Translations under genes and position numbers: made by a program
Source of the DNA: Methylacidimicrobium sp. AP8
GTDB taxonomy: Bacteria > Verrucomicrobiota > Verrucomicrobiia > Methylacidiphilales > Methylacidiphilaceae
Direction: 5' to 3'
Assembly (NCBI RefSeq): GCF_903064525.1
Contig: NZ_LR797830.1
Span: 2,046,001 to 2,110,000 of the forward strand
Length of the DNA stretch: 64,000 bases
In this document: positions 18,328 through 27,466 of the stretch, in pieces
Numbering within the stretch: the stretch's first letter is position 1
Layout: each line of letters starts with the position of its first letter
Notes under the pieces: model-generated
Told to the model about the DNA's origin: nothing
The model's input: the letters and a program-made list of their open reading frames with translations, nothing else
The model's database searches: none

Positions 18328-19097
18328 TCCGGAGCCACCTCCCCTGCTCCTTCCCGGCCGGGCGACAACGGCTTCTTCGCCCGGATGATGCAGGTTCGAC
18401 CCAGGAGCAGCGGAACGGAGTTGACGGCCTTCACGTACGCCTCGTTCTCCGGGGAAACGGTGCCGAAGCGCCCCTTCTCGCGCCGAAAGGCGGCTCCGCC
18501 GAAGAGCCGGAGCGGCCCGTAAAGGATAACCAAGGAGAGAAGCGAGGAGCGCTGCCAACGATCGACGGAAACTCCGATGTCGACGAACCCCGCTTCCTGC
18601 AGCGCGTGGACGAGATAAAAATAGTGGACGGGGGTGATATGGCCGTCGGTGTCGACGCGGATCTTGCGGGAGAAGGAGAGCGGTCCGAAAAGATTCCAGA
18701 AGCCGAACCAGAGAAACCGGAGACGGGATTTGAGGTTGAGGATGTTCGGAGTCGAAAGGACGAGGAGACCTCCCGGCCGAAGCACCCGAAAGATCTCCCG
18801 GAGCAGCCTGCGATAGTCCTCGAGGTGCTCGATCACCTCGGTGCAGCTCACCGCATCGAAGAAAGAGTCCGGGTAGGGCAGCGGCGCCTTGTCGAGATCG
18901 ACCACTTCGACCTTTTGGCCGGGAAGCCGCATCCATTCAGAGGTGTAGTCGCAGCCGAAGCTCGTCCCCTGCCATCCGGCCCGCAGCCGCCGGATGAGCT
19001 CTCCCGAGCCGCTCCCCACATCCAGATGGCGCCCGTCCGCCGGGAGGTGGGAGCGCAGCAGAGGGAGCACCGCTCGGTAGATGGCCTCGGTGCTCAC
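18324..19097 (-). CDS. Class I SAM-dependent methyltransferase
   Basis: 257-aa Methyltransf_11/23-type protein. SAM-binding motif I is LDVGSGSGELIRRL, followed by DLDKAPLPYPDSFFDAVSCTEVIEHLEDY and LRPGGLLVLSTPNI. The GTG start at 19097 overlaps the stop of the preceding methyltransferase (GTGA). Its tandem neighbour has the same motif order, so the pair may come from an old duplication. Together with the glycosyltransferase they suggest modification of a surface polysaccharide or lipid; the substrate is unknown. Confidence 0.87.
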   Translation of the reverse strand: MSTEAIYRAVLPLLRSHLPADGRHLDVGSGSGELIRRLRAGWQGTSFGCDYTSEWMRLPGQKVEVVDLDKAPLPYPDSFFDAVSCTEVIEHLEDYRRLLREIFRVLRPGGLLVLSTPNILNLKSRLRFLWFGFWNLFGPLSFSRKIRVDTDGHITPVHYFYLVHALQEAGFVDIGVSVDRWQRSSLLSLVILYGPLRLFGGAAFRREKGRFGTVSPENEAYVKAVNSVPLLLGRTCIIRAKKPLSPGREGAGEVAPE

Positions 19098-19861
19098 TGC
19101 GCCCGCTCTCCTTCCCGTCTTGCCAGCACGATCAAGGTGCTCCCCCCGAAGAGCACCGGCCCCGACTCCGTTTCCTGCCAACGATATTTCTCCCGCCGCT
19201 CCCGGGTTTGGAGCCTGCCGAAACCCCAGAGGATCACGCCGAGCGGGCCGAGGAAAACCAGCTGCCTCCACTTGAGCTTGTCGCGAAACAGACCCTGGAC
19301 GGCAAAGCCGTTCCAATCGAGCAGCTGGCGGATCTCTATCCAGGTCATGAGGTTCTGATGATCGAATCCGCTCCCGTGCTCCGCATACTCCGGAGCCGGG
19401 ATATAGCGATAAAAGGCGCCGCGAACCAGGAAGTTCAGCCGCTCCTCCAGATTGCAAATGTTCGGGGTGGACAGCAGAAGGTATCCACCCGGGCGGCAGA
19501 TGCGGCTCAGCTCCCGGAGAAACTGAAACGGATTTTCCAGATGCTCGATCCCCTCGAGGGAAACGACCAAGTCGAAGAATCGGTCCGGAAACGGCAGAAC
19601 CCCGTTGAGATCGGCGCGCTCTCGCCTGATCGCCGGATGGATGCCGTCGGATTGCGCCAGATCGATGTCGGCACCCCAAACGGTGAACCCTTCTTGGCGC
19701 AACCACTCTGCCATCGCTCCCGGCCCTAGCGGGGCGTCGAGCGCCCGAGCGCCGCTCGGCAGGTTCAACCGGCGCACCAGCTCGCCTACCTTCCGGTGGA
19801 TTTCCGGCCTGGCTCGGGGCGCGGGCGACCTTCCCGGAAACGGATGAGCCGGTTTATCCAT
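19094..19861 (-). CDS. Class I SAM-dependent methyltransferase (second of tandem pair)
   Basis: 255-aa methyltransferase with a somewhat unusual motif I (ALDAPLGPGAMAEWL), then FPDRFFDLVVSLEGIEHLENP and CRPGGYLLLSTPNICNLEERL. The ATG at 19861 overlaps the MscS stop by 8 nt, while the ORF proper is open to 19894. The C-terminal part has hydrophobic WRQLVFLGPLGVILWGFG, perhaps a membrane-associated helix. Acts with its neighbours in an inferred glycan-modification operon. Confidence 0.86.
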   Translation of the reverse strand: MDKPAHPFPGRSPAPRARPEIHRKVGELVRRLNLPSGARALDAPLGPGAMAEWLRQEGFTVWGADIDLAQSDGIHPAIRRERADLNGVLPFPDRFFDLVVSLEGIEHLENPFQFLRELSRICRPGGYLLLSTPNICNLEERLNFLVRGAFYRYIPAPEYAEHGSGFDHQNLMTWIEIRQLLDWNGFAVQGLFRDKLKWRQLVFLGPLGVILWGFGRLQTRERREKYRWQETESGPVLFGGSTLIVLARREGERAQ

Positions 19862-21212
19862 CGAGAAGCTTGCTCTTAGCCGGATCCGGGACACCGTCCC
19901 ATTCCGCCCGAATTTTGGGGAGACATTCCGGAAAACGCTCCCGGACGAAGGCGATCATCTGTTCCCGCACCGCGCAACGCAAATCCCAGAGCTTCGAGGA
20001 GTCCTGGGCGCTCACCAGCAGGCGGACGTTCATCGTCCGCTCGGTGGCGTGAGTGACTTGCGTGACCGCAACCCGCCCATCCCAAAGAGGGTTCTTCCGG
20101 CAGATTTCCAGCAGATACTTCCTCATCTCCTCGACCGGCATCGAGTAGTCGACAAATACGTGGACGGTGCCCAGAAGCTCGCTCGAATTCCGCGTCCAGT
20201 TCTGGAAAGGATGTTCGAGCAGGTACGAAATGGGTAGCACAAGCCGGATCTGATCCCAGACCGCGACCACGACGTAGGTCAACGTGATCTCCTCGATCTT
20301 TCCCCACTGTCCCTCCACCACCACGACGTCGCCCAGCCGGACCGGTTGCGTCCATGCGATCTGTAGTCCCGCAAAGACGTTGCCGATGGTCCGCTGCGCA
20401 GCCAGACCTCCGATCACCCCGACGATGCCGGCGGAGGCGAGAAGGCTGGCTCCCAGATGCCGGACCTCGGAGAAGAGCATGAGGATCGCCGCGACGGTCA
20501 GCAGGCCGATCAGGAAGAAGAGGGCGCGGCTCGCCACCAGCACCTGGGTATGGAGCTTGCGGGCCCGCAAGCCAGCCACGGCATCCGTCTGAGAGAACGG
20601 GTGGCTGCGCAAGATCAGATCCGCAGCAGCGGCCACCGTCTGCCCCGCGGCCAAGCCCACCAGACTGATGGCATAAATCGCCAGGATCTTGTGAAGGACT
20701 AGCCGAAAGAGATAGGGCAGCGGGAAGCCTTCGACGGCGATCAGGCCGATCGCTGGAACAAAGAAAGAGACGAAACGGACGAGCCTCGGGAAGACGACCG
20801 CCCCCAGGTTCCCTCGACCGATGTCGGTTCGCCGCTGAATCCAGCCGAGAGAAACCGCCGCAAAGCGGGCCAGAAACCACCAGAAAGCCAAGGACCAGAT
20901 GCCCCCCAGTCCGACGGCGACCGAGAGACGGAGCGGGCCATGGCCGGCCTCCCGACGTAGATACTCGGAGAGAGCCAGGACGCCAAGGAGCGCAGCGGTT
21001 CCGAACAGAGCGGACACAAAGGGGGGATAGCCGGCGGCGAACGCCGCATCCGTCCACCCCTCCGCCTCGCCGGGGACACGCCAGGGGATCGGGCGGGGAT
21101 GCCAGCGCTTGCGAAGGGAAGCGGTCAGTCCTGCCAGCGCGAGGATTCCGATTGCGATCGCCCCCTCTTCGAGGCATCGCACTTGCCAGGCGGGTAGCGA
21201 GGACAGCATCAT
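19854..21212 (-). CDS. MscS-family mechanosensitive ion channel
   Basis: Osmotic safety-valve type channel, about 452 aa. It has roughly six membrane helices, then the MscS pore helix and beta domain: LGASLLASAGIVGVIGGLAAQRTIGNVFAGLQIAW, followed by RLGDVVVVEGQWGKIEEITLTYVVV and VLPISYLLEHPFQNWTR. The C-terminal alpha/beta domain ends near residue 440. The start is uncertain: ATG codons lie at 21212 and 21209, and the frame is open to 21575, but the extra part is highly charged and overlaps the divergent bestrophin gene. No strong Shine-Dalgarno is seen. Confidence 0.87.
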   Translation of the reverse strand: MMLSSLPAWQVRCLEEGAIAIGILALAGLTASLRKRWHPRPIPWRVPGEAEGWTDAAFAAGYPPFVSALFGTAALLGVLALSEYLRREAGHGPLRLSVAVGLGGIWSLAFWWFLARFAAVSLGWIQRRTDIGRGNLGAVVFPRLVRFVSFFVPAIGLIAVEGFPLPYLFRLVLHKILAIYAISLVGLAAGQTVAAAADLILRSHPFSQTDAVAGLRARKLHTQVLVASRALFFLIGLLTVAAILMLFSEVRHLGASLLASAGIVGVIGGLAAQRTIGNVFAGLQIAWTQPVRLGDVVVVEGQWGKIEEITLTYVVVAVWDQIRLVLPISYLLEHPFQNWTRNSSELLGTVHVFVDYSMPVEEMRKYLLEICRKNPLWDGRVAVTQVTHATERTMNVRLLVSAQDSSKLWDLRCAVREQMIAFVRERFPECLPKIRAEWDGVPDPAKSKLLDG

Positions 21213-21405
21213 CGGGACGCGGGGGAAACCTTCCAGCCGCTGAGGGAAGGTCGCCGGCTCGGACGAGCTTCCGAACCTCCCGTCAAGAGGCTGCGACAGG
21301 CTCCGGTCCCTGTCAAAAACTTTCTCGGACTCCGCCGAGCGTCCGCCGGGTTGCCTATATCGAAAAGAGTTTTTTCGATCCCCGCCGGCGGTAGGATCAG
21401 CCTCG

Positions 21406-22395
21406 ATGCACCGGTCGCCCCGCCTCGCCTCCGCCGAACGGGCGGCCGCGCGCTGCTTTCGGATGAAGAGATCTTCGAAGAGACACCGCTCCGTCTCGAC
21501 GGTTTGGCGCTCCTTTTCGCCCGTCGCCCGGCCGGTCTTGCTTATCCTGGTGATCTCCCTTCTCGCCACTCTCATCGACCTACCCGCTCATCTCTTGCGC
21601 GCCATCTCCATTCCGGATCAACCCCTGGCTCTGATGGGCGCTTTGATCGGGGTCGTCTTAGCTTTCCGGACCAATCTCGCCTACGCCCGGTGGTGGGAAG
21701 CGCGCACTCTCTGGGGCAATCTCCTCAACGCCTCCCGAACCTGGCTTCGCCAGGTTGTGAGCTTCGTAGGCCCTCCGCCGTGCCCGGAAGAGGAGAAAAG
21801 CCGCCGAAGGCTCATTCAAGGCCAGCTAGCTTTCGTCCACGCGGTGAGCGCCGAGTTGCGCGGGAAAGACGCACTGCCGGAAACCCTCCGCTTTCTCCCT
21901 ACGACGGAAACCGTCGAGCTCGCGCAGGAAGGGTCGAAAGTGAGCAGCAGGCTTCTGATGCTCCTGGGCCGCGAGGTGGCCAATCTCCGCCGCCGGCAAG
22001 CGATTTCCGAACAGCAGATGCGGGCGTTCGACAACACCCTGACCACCATGACCGATGCCATGGGGGGCTGCGAACGGATCCGCAGCACTCCCTTCCCTCG
22101 GGAATACGACGGCTACCTTCACGCGCTCACCTACGCGTACTGCCTGCTCCTTCCGATCGCAATCGCCGATGAAACCGGTCCGCTTTCCATGATCACAGCT
22201 CCTTTGGTCGGCTTGGTGCTGTTCATGCTGAACCAGATCGGCCGCAACCTGGAAAACCCTTTCGATCATAGCGCCGCCTCGATTCCCGTCGTCTCTCTAG
22301 CCCGCAAGCTTGAAGGAGAGTTCCCGCAGGAATGGGGAAGTGCGCCGACCCGTCAAAAGACGATGGCGGCCTCTTCCGAGAACCGTTTTTCCTAG
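21406..22395 (+). CDS. Bestrophin-like (UPF0187) anion channel family protein
   Basis: Predicted inner-membrane chloride/anion channel of 329 aa. The family signature is strong: LALMGALIGVVLAFRTNLAYARWWEARTLWGNLLNASR, and later the TYAYCLLLPIAIADETGPLSMITAPLVGLVLFMLNQIG helices and ENPF near the end. A second in-frame ATG at 21463 would remove 19 Arg/Ala-rich residues and may be the real start. Divergent from the MscS gene, so two channel genes share a 193-bp intergenic region. Confidence 0.88.
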   Translation: MHRSPRLASAERAAARCFRMKRSSKRHRSVSTVWRSFSPVARPVLLILVISLLATLIDLPAHLLRAISIPDQPLALMGALIGVVLAFRTNLAYARWWEARTLWGNLLNASRTWLRQVVSFVGPPPCPEEEKSRRRLIQGQLAFVHAVSAELRGKDALPETLRFLPTTETVELAQEGSKVSSRLLMLLGREVANLRRRQAISEQQMRAFDNTLTTMTDAMGGCERIRSTPFPREYDGYLHALTYAYCLLLPIAIADETGPLSMITAPLVGLVLFMLNQIGRNLENPFDHSAASIPVVSLARKLEGEFPQEWGSAPTRQKTMAASSENRFS

Positions 22396-22630
22396 CTCGG
22401 TCTTGCAGCGCCCTCCTTCCGACCGCCGCAGCCGGGCGTCCGGAAAACGGAGGCCCACTGCAGCGGGAGCCGGAGAATCCAGCCCACGATGGATGATCCT
22501 CCGACCCGCTCGTCTACGCTCACCCAGCCGTTCCCACCCGGAGAGATGCCTCTGCACGGGCTCTTCTCCGCTCCGTGCCGGCAGGGGCGCCGCTTGCCGC
22601 GATCCGAGGACCGGAGCCCAAAAAAGGAAG

Positions 22631-22703
22631 TGCCCCGACTAGGACTCGAACCTAGGACCAAGTGATTAAGAGTCACCTGCTCTACCAGCTGAGCTACCGG
22701 GGC
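22631..22703 (-). tRNA. tRNA-Lys (anticodon CTT)
   Basis: On the minus strand a full cloverleaf can be drawn. The acceptor GCCCCGG pairs with TCGGGGC. There is a D-arm with AGCTCAGCTGGTAGAGC, an anticodon loop with CTT inside GACTCTTAATC, and a T-arm with GGTTCGAGTCC. The discriminator is A and no CCA is encoded. The 235-bp gap between bestrophin and this tRNA shows nothing recognisable. Confidence 0.96.
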
Positions 22704-22791
22704 CAATGGGTACGGTGAAACTCCCGCAAAGAACAGTTAGGCGAGAAGAAGCACAAAAACAACTCTCTTTTCTATCCGCAAGCCCTGCTCA

Positions 22792-23364
22792 TCAAAAGAC
22801 CGGACCGCTCAAATCGAAGAGGGAGACCGAACGGCGCTCCTTCTTAAGAAGCTGACCCCAATAGGAGTCGGAAGGATGCACGACGGCGACCACCTTGTCC
22901 CCGCGGTAGAGAGGGCGCCCTTCGTTGGCCCATTTGAAGATCCCGCCGTCCAAATACTTGGCTTCCCGGAAGCCCTCTTGCTGGAGGCGCCGAGCAAAGG
23001 AAGCGGCCCGAAAGCCGACGGAGTCGTAAACCACGATCGGCTGGTCCTTCGCCAAGCCACGGGTGACGGTTCCGATCCGCTCGTTGGGAGAGACACGAAT
23101 CGCACCCTTGAGGTGGCTTACCTCATATTCATCGACGGTCCTCACGTCCAAGAGCAGCGGGCGCCCATCGCGAGATCTCTCCAGCACTTTGGCCAGTTGC
23201 TCGGTCGAGATCGTCGGAACGTCGGGGAACCGGTCGTGGATCGCCGACAAGACCCGCTCCCAAGAAAGCTCCGGCGGCGGGCCCACCAGGCTGCATCCGC
23301 ACAAAAGCACACCTAAAGCGAGCCAAAACCAGCAAAAGCGAGCCGCCGGAGGTTTCGCGCTCAC
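22792..23364 (-). CDS. Rhodanese-like domain lipoprotein without catalytic Cys
   Basis: 190-aa secreted protein. A hydrophobic leader ([16 protein letters not shown]) carries a lipobox with Cys, so it should be lipid-anchored. A rhodanese fold follows: [23 protein letters not shown] and [23 protein letters not shown]. The active-site loop, normally C-x-x-G-x-R, reads DSVGFR with Asp replacing the sulfur-carrying Cys, so no sulfurtransferase activity is expected. The GTG start overlaps the YjbQ stop (GTGA); a longer open frame to 23583 is antisense-like. Confidence 0.82.
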   Translation of the reverse strand: MSAKPPAARFCWFWLALGVLLCGCSLVGPPPELSWERVLSAIHDRFPDVPTISTEQLAKVLERSRDGRPLLLDVRTVDEYEVSHLKGAIRVSPNERIGTVTRGLAKDQPIVVYDSVGFRAASFARRLQQEGFREAKYLDGGIFKWANEGRPLYRGDKVVAVVHPSDSYWGQLLKKERRSVSLFDLSGPVF

Positions 23365-23837
23365 TCTCCCACGATCTTCACGAGCACGCGCTTGCGCCGC
23401 TTCCCATCGAATTCGCCATAGAAGATCTGTTCCCACGGCCCCAGGTCGAGCTTCCCCCTCGTCACAGCAACGACGACCTCGCGCCCCATGATTGTCCTCT
23501 TGAGATGGGCATCCGCGTTGTCCTCGCCGACATTGTGGCGGTATTGGGAGTGGGGGTTCTCGGGAGCGAGCCGCTCCAGCCACCGCTCGAAATCCTCGTG
23601 AAGCCCACGCTCGTCATCGTTGATGAAGACGCTGGCGGTGATATGCATCGCATTGCAGAGGAGAAGGCCCTCCTGGATGCCACTCTTGCGGAGACACTCC
23701 TCGACTTGCCTCGTGATGTTGATGAATGCTCGCCGCGTCGGAAGCTCGAACCACAGTTCCTCGCGAAAGTTTTTCATCCGGTCCCGAATCCGCCAATTCC
23801 GCACCCGATAGTCCGGGGCGATAAACGGCGCCGACAA
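23361..23837 (-). CDS. YjbQ/UPF0047 family protein
   Basis: Small jelly-roll-like protein of the YjbQ family, sometimes annotated secondary thiamine-phosphate synthase. Family motifs are [58 protein letters not shown] and [18 protein letters not shown]; the His/Glu residues in these form a metal-like site. The TTG at 23837 has AAGGA 6 nt upstream and gives 158 aa; an ATG at 23777 ([14 protein letters not shown]) gives the classic family N-terminus but lacks a good Shine-Dalgarno. Physiological role not settled. Confidence 0.85.
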   Translation of the reverse strand: MSAPFIAPDYRVRNWRIRDRMKNFREELWFELPTRRAFINITRQVEECLRKSGIQEGLLLCNAMHITASVFINDDERGLHEDFERWLERLAPENPHSQYRHNVGEDNADAHLKRTIMGREVVVAVTRGKLDLGPWEQIFYGEFDGKRRKRVLVKIVGE

Positions 23838-23962
23838 GAGCTTTCCTTTTTACCAGCGTTTCGGGCCATGGCAAGCGTCTCCAAAGGCCTTTTATCGGCT
23901 TTACATTGACTATCAGGCGTTTATGCTACTTTCCTGAAGAGTGCTGCTCGGAGTCCCCTGGC

Positions 23963-25276
23963 ATGGACCGCATTCCCCTCCGCACCGCCGTCTTTCTGGT
24001 CATCGGCAATATGGTCGGAACCGGCGTCTTCACCAGCCTCGGGTATCAATTGGAGCATCTCCACACCGGCTTCTCCATCACCCTTCTCTGGCTTTTGGGC
24101 GGTATCGCCACCCTGTGCGGGGCTTTGGCCTACGGTGAACTCTCCGCGGCCATTCCGCGGAGCGGAGGAGAATATAGGCTCCTGCGTCGCATCTATCACC
24201 CCTCGGTCGGCTTTCTCGCCGCCTTCCTCTCGTCGACGGTGGGCTTTGCCGCGCCGATCGCCTTGGCCTCCATGGCATTCGGCGCCTACGCCTCCGCCGT
24301 TTTCCCCGGTGCCTCTCCCGGCTGGCTCGCTTGGACGGTGGCTACCTTGCTGACCGTGCTGCAACTCACCCGCGTGGAGGTTCGCGCCCGCTTCCAGGAA
24401 GCCGCTACCGGGCTCAAGGTTCTCCTAATCCTCCTGCTGTCTGCCTCGGGCTTCTTGTTCGCGAGCGGCCAGCCGGTCTCTTTCGCCCCCACTCCGTCCG
24501 CCCTGCACGAATTGGTGGAAGCTCCTTTTGCGGCGAGCCTCGTCTACGTCATGTACTCGTATTCCGGCTGGAACGCCTCGGTCTACATCGCCGAGGAGGT
24601 CCGAAACCCGCAGCGGACCGTCCCGCTTTCGCTGGCGATCGGTTCGGCGATCGTGACCGGCCTTTACGTCGCCCTCAACGCTTCCTTCCTTCATGCGGCT
24701 CCAATCGCCCAGATGCGGGGAATCCTCGAAGTGGGTATGATCGCGGGGCGTCAGATCTTTGGGGAGGCCGGCGGGCGGATCGTCGCCGGGACCATCGCCC
24801 TCGGCCTCCTCTCCTCGATCGCGGCCATGACTTGGATGGGGCCGCGCGTCACGATGGCCGTTGGAGAGGACTATCCCGCGCTGCGCTGGCTCTCCCGGCG
24901 CAATCGGGAGGGGGCTCCCTCGCGCGCCCTTCTTTTTCAATACGGGGTTGTCGTGCTCCTCCTGGCAACAGGGACATTTGCGCAAATTTTGACCTACATC
25001 CAATTCACGCTCACCCTCTCGTGGTTTGCCACCGTTCTCGGTGTTTTCATCCTCCGGTGGAGAGAACCCGCCTTGCCCCGGCCCTACCGGGCCTGGGGTT
25101 ATCCATGGACGCCGTTGGTCTTCCTTGCCGTCTGCCTCTGGATGCTCTGGGATCTGCTCCGGGTGATGCCCCGGGAATCCCTCGCCGGCCTTGCCACCCT
25201 GCTGCTCGGGCTGCCTATCTACGCCCTGGTCCGGCAGCCGTGCCCTCCTCCGAGCCGCCCCACGACCTCGTCATGA
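23963..25276 (+). CDS. APC-family amino acid permease
   Basis: Inner-membrane amino acid transporter, about 437 aa with 12 predicted helices. It has the helix-1 unwound motif GNMVGTGVFTSLG, SGGEYRLLRRIYHPSVGFLAAF, and YVMYSYSGWNASVYIAEEVRNPQRTVPLSLAIG, a LAT/APC hallmark. The ATG at 23963 matches the family start; the upstream TTG frame extension does not. A secreted protein of unknown function follows with an ATGA overlap, so the two are probably co-expressed. Substrate unknown. Confidence 0.88.
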   Translation: MDRIPLRTAVFLVIGNMVGTGVFTSLGYQLEHLHTGFSITLLWLLGGIATLCGALAYGELSAAIPRSGGEYRLLRRIYHPSVGFLAAFLSSTVGFAAPIALASMAFGAYASAVFPGASPGWLAWTVATLLTVLQLTRVEVRARFQEAATGLKVLLILLLSASGFLFASGQPVSFAPTPSALHELVEAPFAASLVYVMYSYSGWNASVYIAEEVRNPQRTVPLSLAIGSAIVTGLYVALNASFLHAAPIAQMRGILEVGMIAGRQIFGEAGGRIVAGTIALGLLSSIAAMTWMGPRVTMAVGEDYPALRWLSRRNREGAPSRALLFQYGVVVLLLATGTFAQILTYIQFTLTLSWFATVLGVFILRWREPALPRPYRAWGYPWTPLVFLAVCLWMLWDLLRVMPRESLAGLATLLLGLPIYALVRQPCPPPSRPTTSS

Positions 25277-26385
25277 ACGTCCGCTTCTTGCTGCTTCCTC
25301 TCGCCTCGGCCCTCACCCTGCTTCCGGCGCTCGCGTCGTTGTCGGCCGAACCCCAAGAGCGGTCCGCCGAGCTTGACGAGGCCGCCCGCTTCCTGGCCGG
25401 CCTACCTCCGCTTCCCGGCTCCCCCCTGGAAAGCCTCGCCTCCCATCCCGCCTGGCAAGAGCACGCCAAGGAGATGGAAAAACTCTGGGAATATTTCCGC
25501 CACTTCCAACTCGATCCGATCCGGCAGTGGTCGGCCGAATTCCTAGAAGCCTCCTTTTCGTCGACCAGTCCGGTCTTTTACCCCTTCAGCGGTCCCGATG
25601 CGATCTATCCCCGCTGCTTCTTCCCCTACGCTTCGCTCTACGTGCTGGCTTCTCGGGAGGAAACCGGAGTTCCTCCCTCATTCGCCGGCTTGCAATCGGC
25701 CGACCTTGCCTGGGAGCTTCCTCGCATCCGCCAGTCTCTTCAGTGGCTTCTCCAATGGAGCTTTTCGGTAACGAAGGAAACACGCCGGTTGACGGCATCC
25801 TCCACCCTGGGCGGAATGCTCCCCCTCTATTCGCTGCTCCTGGTCCGGGACGGCTGCCGGCTTCTTTCGGTCGAGCGCGGTCCCTCCGGTGGCAGCACCT
25901 GCCTTCTGTTCCAAGGGCCCGAAGGGAGAGAGCAGCGGCTCTGCTACTTTTCGGTCAACCTGGAGGACGGAGCGATCTCCTCCTCGGGGCTCCCGCGTTT
26001 CCTGCAAACCATTCCCGCCGGACCGACCTTGATCAAAGCCGCCTCCTACCTGCTCCACGGCAGCGGCTTCTCCGAACTGCGCCGACTCATCCTCGCTCGG
26101 AGCACGCTGGTTCTCCAGGACGACTCGGGGATCCCGGTCCGCTTCTTCGCCGGCGGATGGACTCTCCGATTCTTCGGACTCTACCAAGGTCCCATCCGGA
26201 TCTTCCGCGAGTTTTATCAGCCCGAGCTGGCCACGCTCACGGCCAATGCCCATCCCCCGCCTCTTCCCTTTGGCTTCGGCTACCGGTGGAAGCGAGAGGA
26301 AGCCTCCCTCATCGTCGCAACCCGATCTCCGCGCCCGCCGTCTACCGCCACGCGGAATAAGGAGGGTCGGAGCCCGCCGCGGTGA
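25273..26385 (+). CDS. Secreted protein of unknown function
   Basis: 370-aa protein beginning MNVRFLLLPLASALTLLPAL..., a clear signal peptide. I do not recognise the mature domain. It is rich in aromatic residues, with motifs EMEKLWEYFRHFQLDPIRQW, YPFSGPDAIYPRCFFPYASLYVL, LRRLILARSTLVLQDDSGIPVR and FREFYQPELATL. The start overlaps the permease stop (ATGA), so the longer in-frame opening from 24331, antisense-like within the permease gene, is not used. The last 44 nt overlap the convergent serine hydrolase gene tail to tail. Probably periplasmic or outer-membrane associated. Confidence 0.7.
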   Translation: MNVRFLLLPLASALTLLPALASLSAEPQERSAELDEAARFLAGLPPLPGSPLESLASHPAWQEHAKEMEKLWEYFRHFQLDPIRQWSAEFLEASFSSTSPVFYPFSGPDAIYPRCFFPYASLYVLASREETGVPPSFAGLQSADLAWELPRIRQSLQWLLQWSFSVTKETRRLTASSTLGGMLPLYSLLLVRDGCRLLSVERGPSGGSTCLLFQGPEGREQRLCYFSVNLEDGAISSSGLPRFLQTIPAGPTLIKAASYLLHGSGFSELRRLILARSTLVLQDDSGIPVRFFAGGWTLRFFGLYQGPIRIFREFYQPELATLTANAHPPPLPFGFGYRWKREEASLIVATRSPRPPSTATRNKEGRSPPR

Positions 26386-27466
26386 CCGGTCGAGGGCCGC
26401 AGGCGCCGGGAAGCAGGAGCCGGAGGAAATCGCCGTCGGAAAAGAAATCGCTGAACCCTTGGCGCACGACGATCAGGCCGCGCGAGGGGATCGCGTAGAG
26501 CCGCTGGCCGTGGGAACCGATCGCCGCCACAAGATCCGGCGGGCCGCCCCGCCAAAGGCAGGCGTTCCGCCAGTCCTGGCTGCGCCACGGCCGGGAGAGC
26601 ATCGCTTCCACATTGACCTCCCGGGCGGCGGGCCAAGCGGCGGCGCGATTGTTCCAAAAGCCCATGCCGAAAGCGGGATTCACGGCGGAGCCGCGCAACG
26701 CTTCCTCCATTAGCTCCGGCCGGACGATGGGGGCTCCCTGATGGACGAGGACTTCGCCGATGGCGGCCCATTGCCGAGGGCGCAGGAGAAAGCCGGTGGC
26801 CAGGAGCGGGTTCCCGGAGCCGTCCTCCAGATAGCGCTGCCTGCCCAGCCCCATCGGATGCAGCACGCGGGTTTCCAGGAAATGGGTCGGCGTCTCCCGG
26901 CGCGGCAGCAGACACCGGCGAAAGAACTCATGAAAGACCTGGAGCGAGGCTGGGCCATAGAGGAAGGCCTGCCCCGGGCGGGCCAGAAGCGGCAGCGCAA
27001 GTGCGCGTGTGTTGCGATCCGGCAGCTGGGCGGTATGCAGGAAAAAGGCAGGCTCCAGGCCGCTCGTGAAGTTCAAGAGCTCCCGGACGGTGATCTCCCT
27101 CTTGGCGGGATCGCTCCGCCACTCCGTCACGATTTCCGAAACCGGAGTGTCGAGGGAGAAAATACCCTCTTGGACAGCGCGCAGGGCCGCTAAAATCCAA
27201 AACCCTTTGGTGCCGCTGAAGATTCTCCGTCCGCCGGCCCACAGGGTCCCTCCCCGGTCTTCTTCCCAGCGGACCTTACCCCGTTCGATGACGAGCAGGG
27301 CGTAGCCGCCGTGCCGGGCGGAATACGCGGACGCCGCGGCGAAGGCGAGCTCATCCGCTCCTGCACGCCCCTGGGCCGCAGCGCCGGCGAGCAGCGCCGC
27401 GGACGCCAGGAGCACCATCAGCGAGCACAGCCGGCGCAGGCCGGCGCCTGCCGCCCGAGCTTTCAA
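26342..27466 (-). CDS. Serine hydrolase, beta-lactamase/DD-peptidase-like
   Basis: Secreted penicillin-recognising-enzyme fold, 374 aa. The signal sequence follows the TTG start ([22 protein letters not shown]). The nucleophile motif S-x-x-K is in [15 protein letters not shown]; the Tyr motif is YGPASLQ rather than the usual YxN. Helices [15 protein letters not shown] and [13 protein letters not shown] fit the family. The TTG overlaps the RuvB stop (TTGA), continuing the 4-nt overlap pattern of the ruv operon; an internal ATG at 27418 would cut into the signal peptide. Substrate unknown (peptidoglycan peptide or ester). Confidence 0.8.
   Translation of the reverse strand: MKARAAGAGLRRLCSLMVLLASAALLAGAAAQGRAGADELAFAAASAYSARHGGYALLVIERGKVRWEEDRGGTLWAGGRRIFSGTKGFWILAALRAVQEGIFSLDTPVSEIVTEWRSDPAKREITVRELLNFTSGLEPAFFLHTAQLPDRNTRALALPLLARPGQAFLYGPASLQVFHEFFRRCLLPRRETPTHFLETRVLHPMGLGRQRYLEDGSGNPLLATGFLLRPRQWAAIGEVLVHQGAPIVRPELMEEALRGSAVNPAFGMGFWNNRAAAWPAAREVNVEAMLSRPWRSQDWRNACLWRGGPPDLVAAIGSHGQRLYAIPSRGLIVVRQGFSDFFSDGDFLRLLLPGACGPRPVTAAGSDPPYSAWR

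Noticed and set aside
18328-18936. N-terminal extension of the glycosyltransferase frame
   Set aside because: Runs over the methyltransferase in a different frame and has no glycosyltransferase features; the ATGA-coupled start at 18327 fits the family.
22396-22630. Small ORFs between bestrophin and tRNA-Lys
   Set aside because: No ribosome site, no motif and no neighbour coupling; treated as non-coding.
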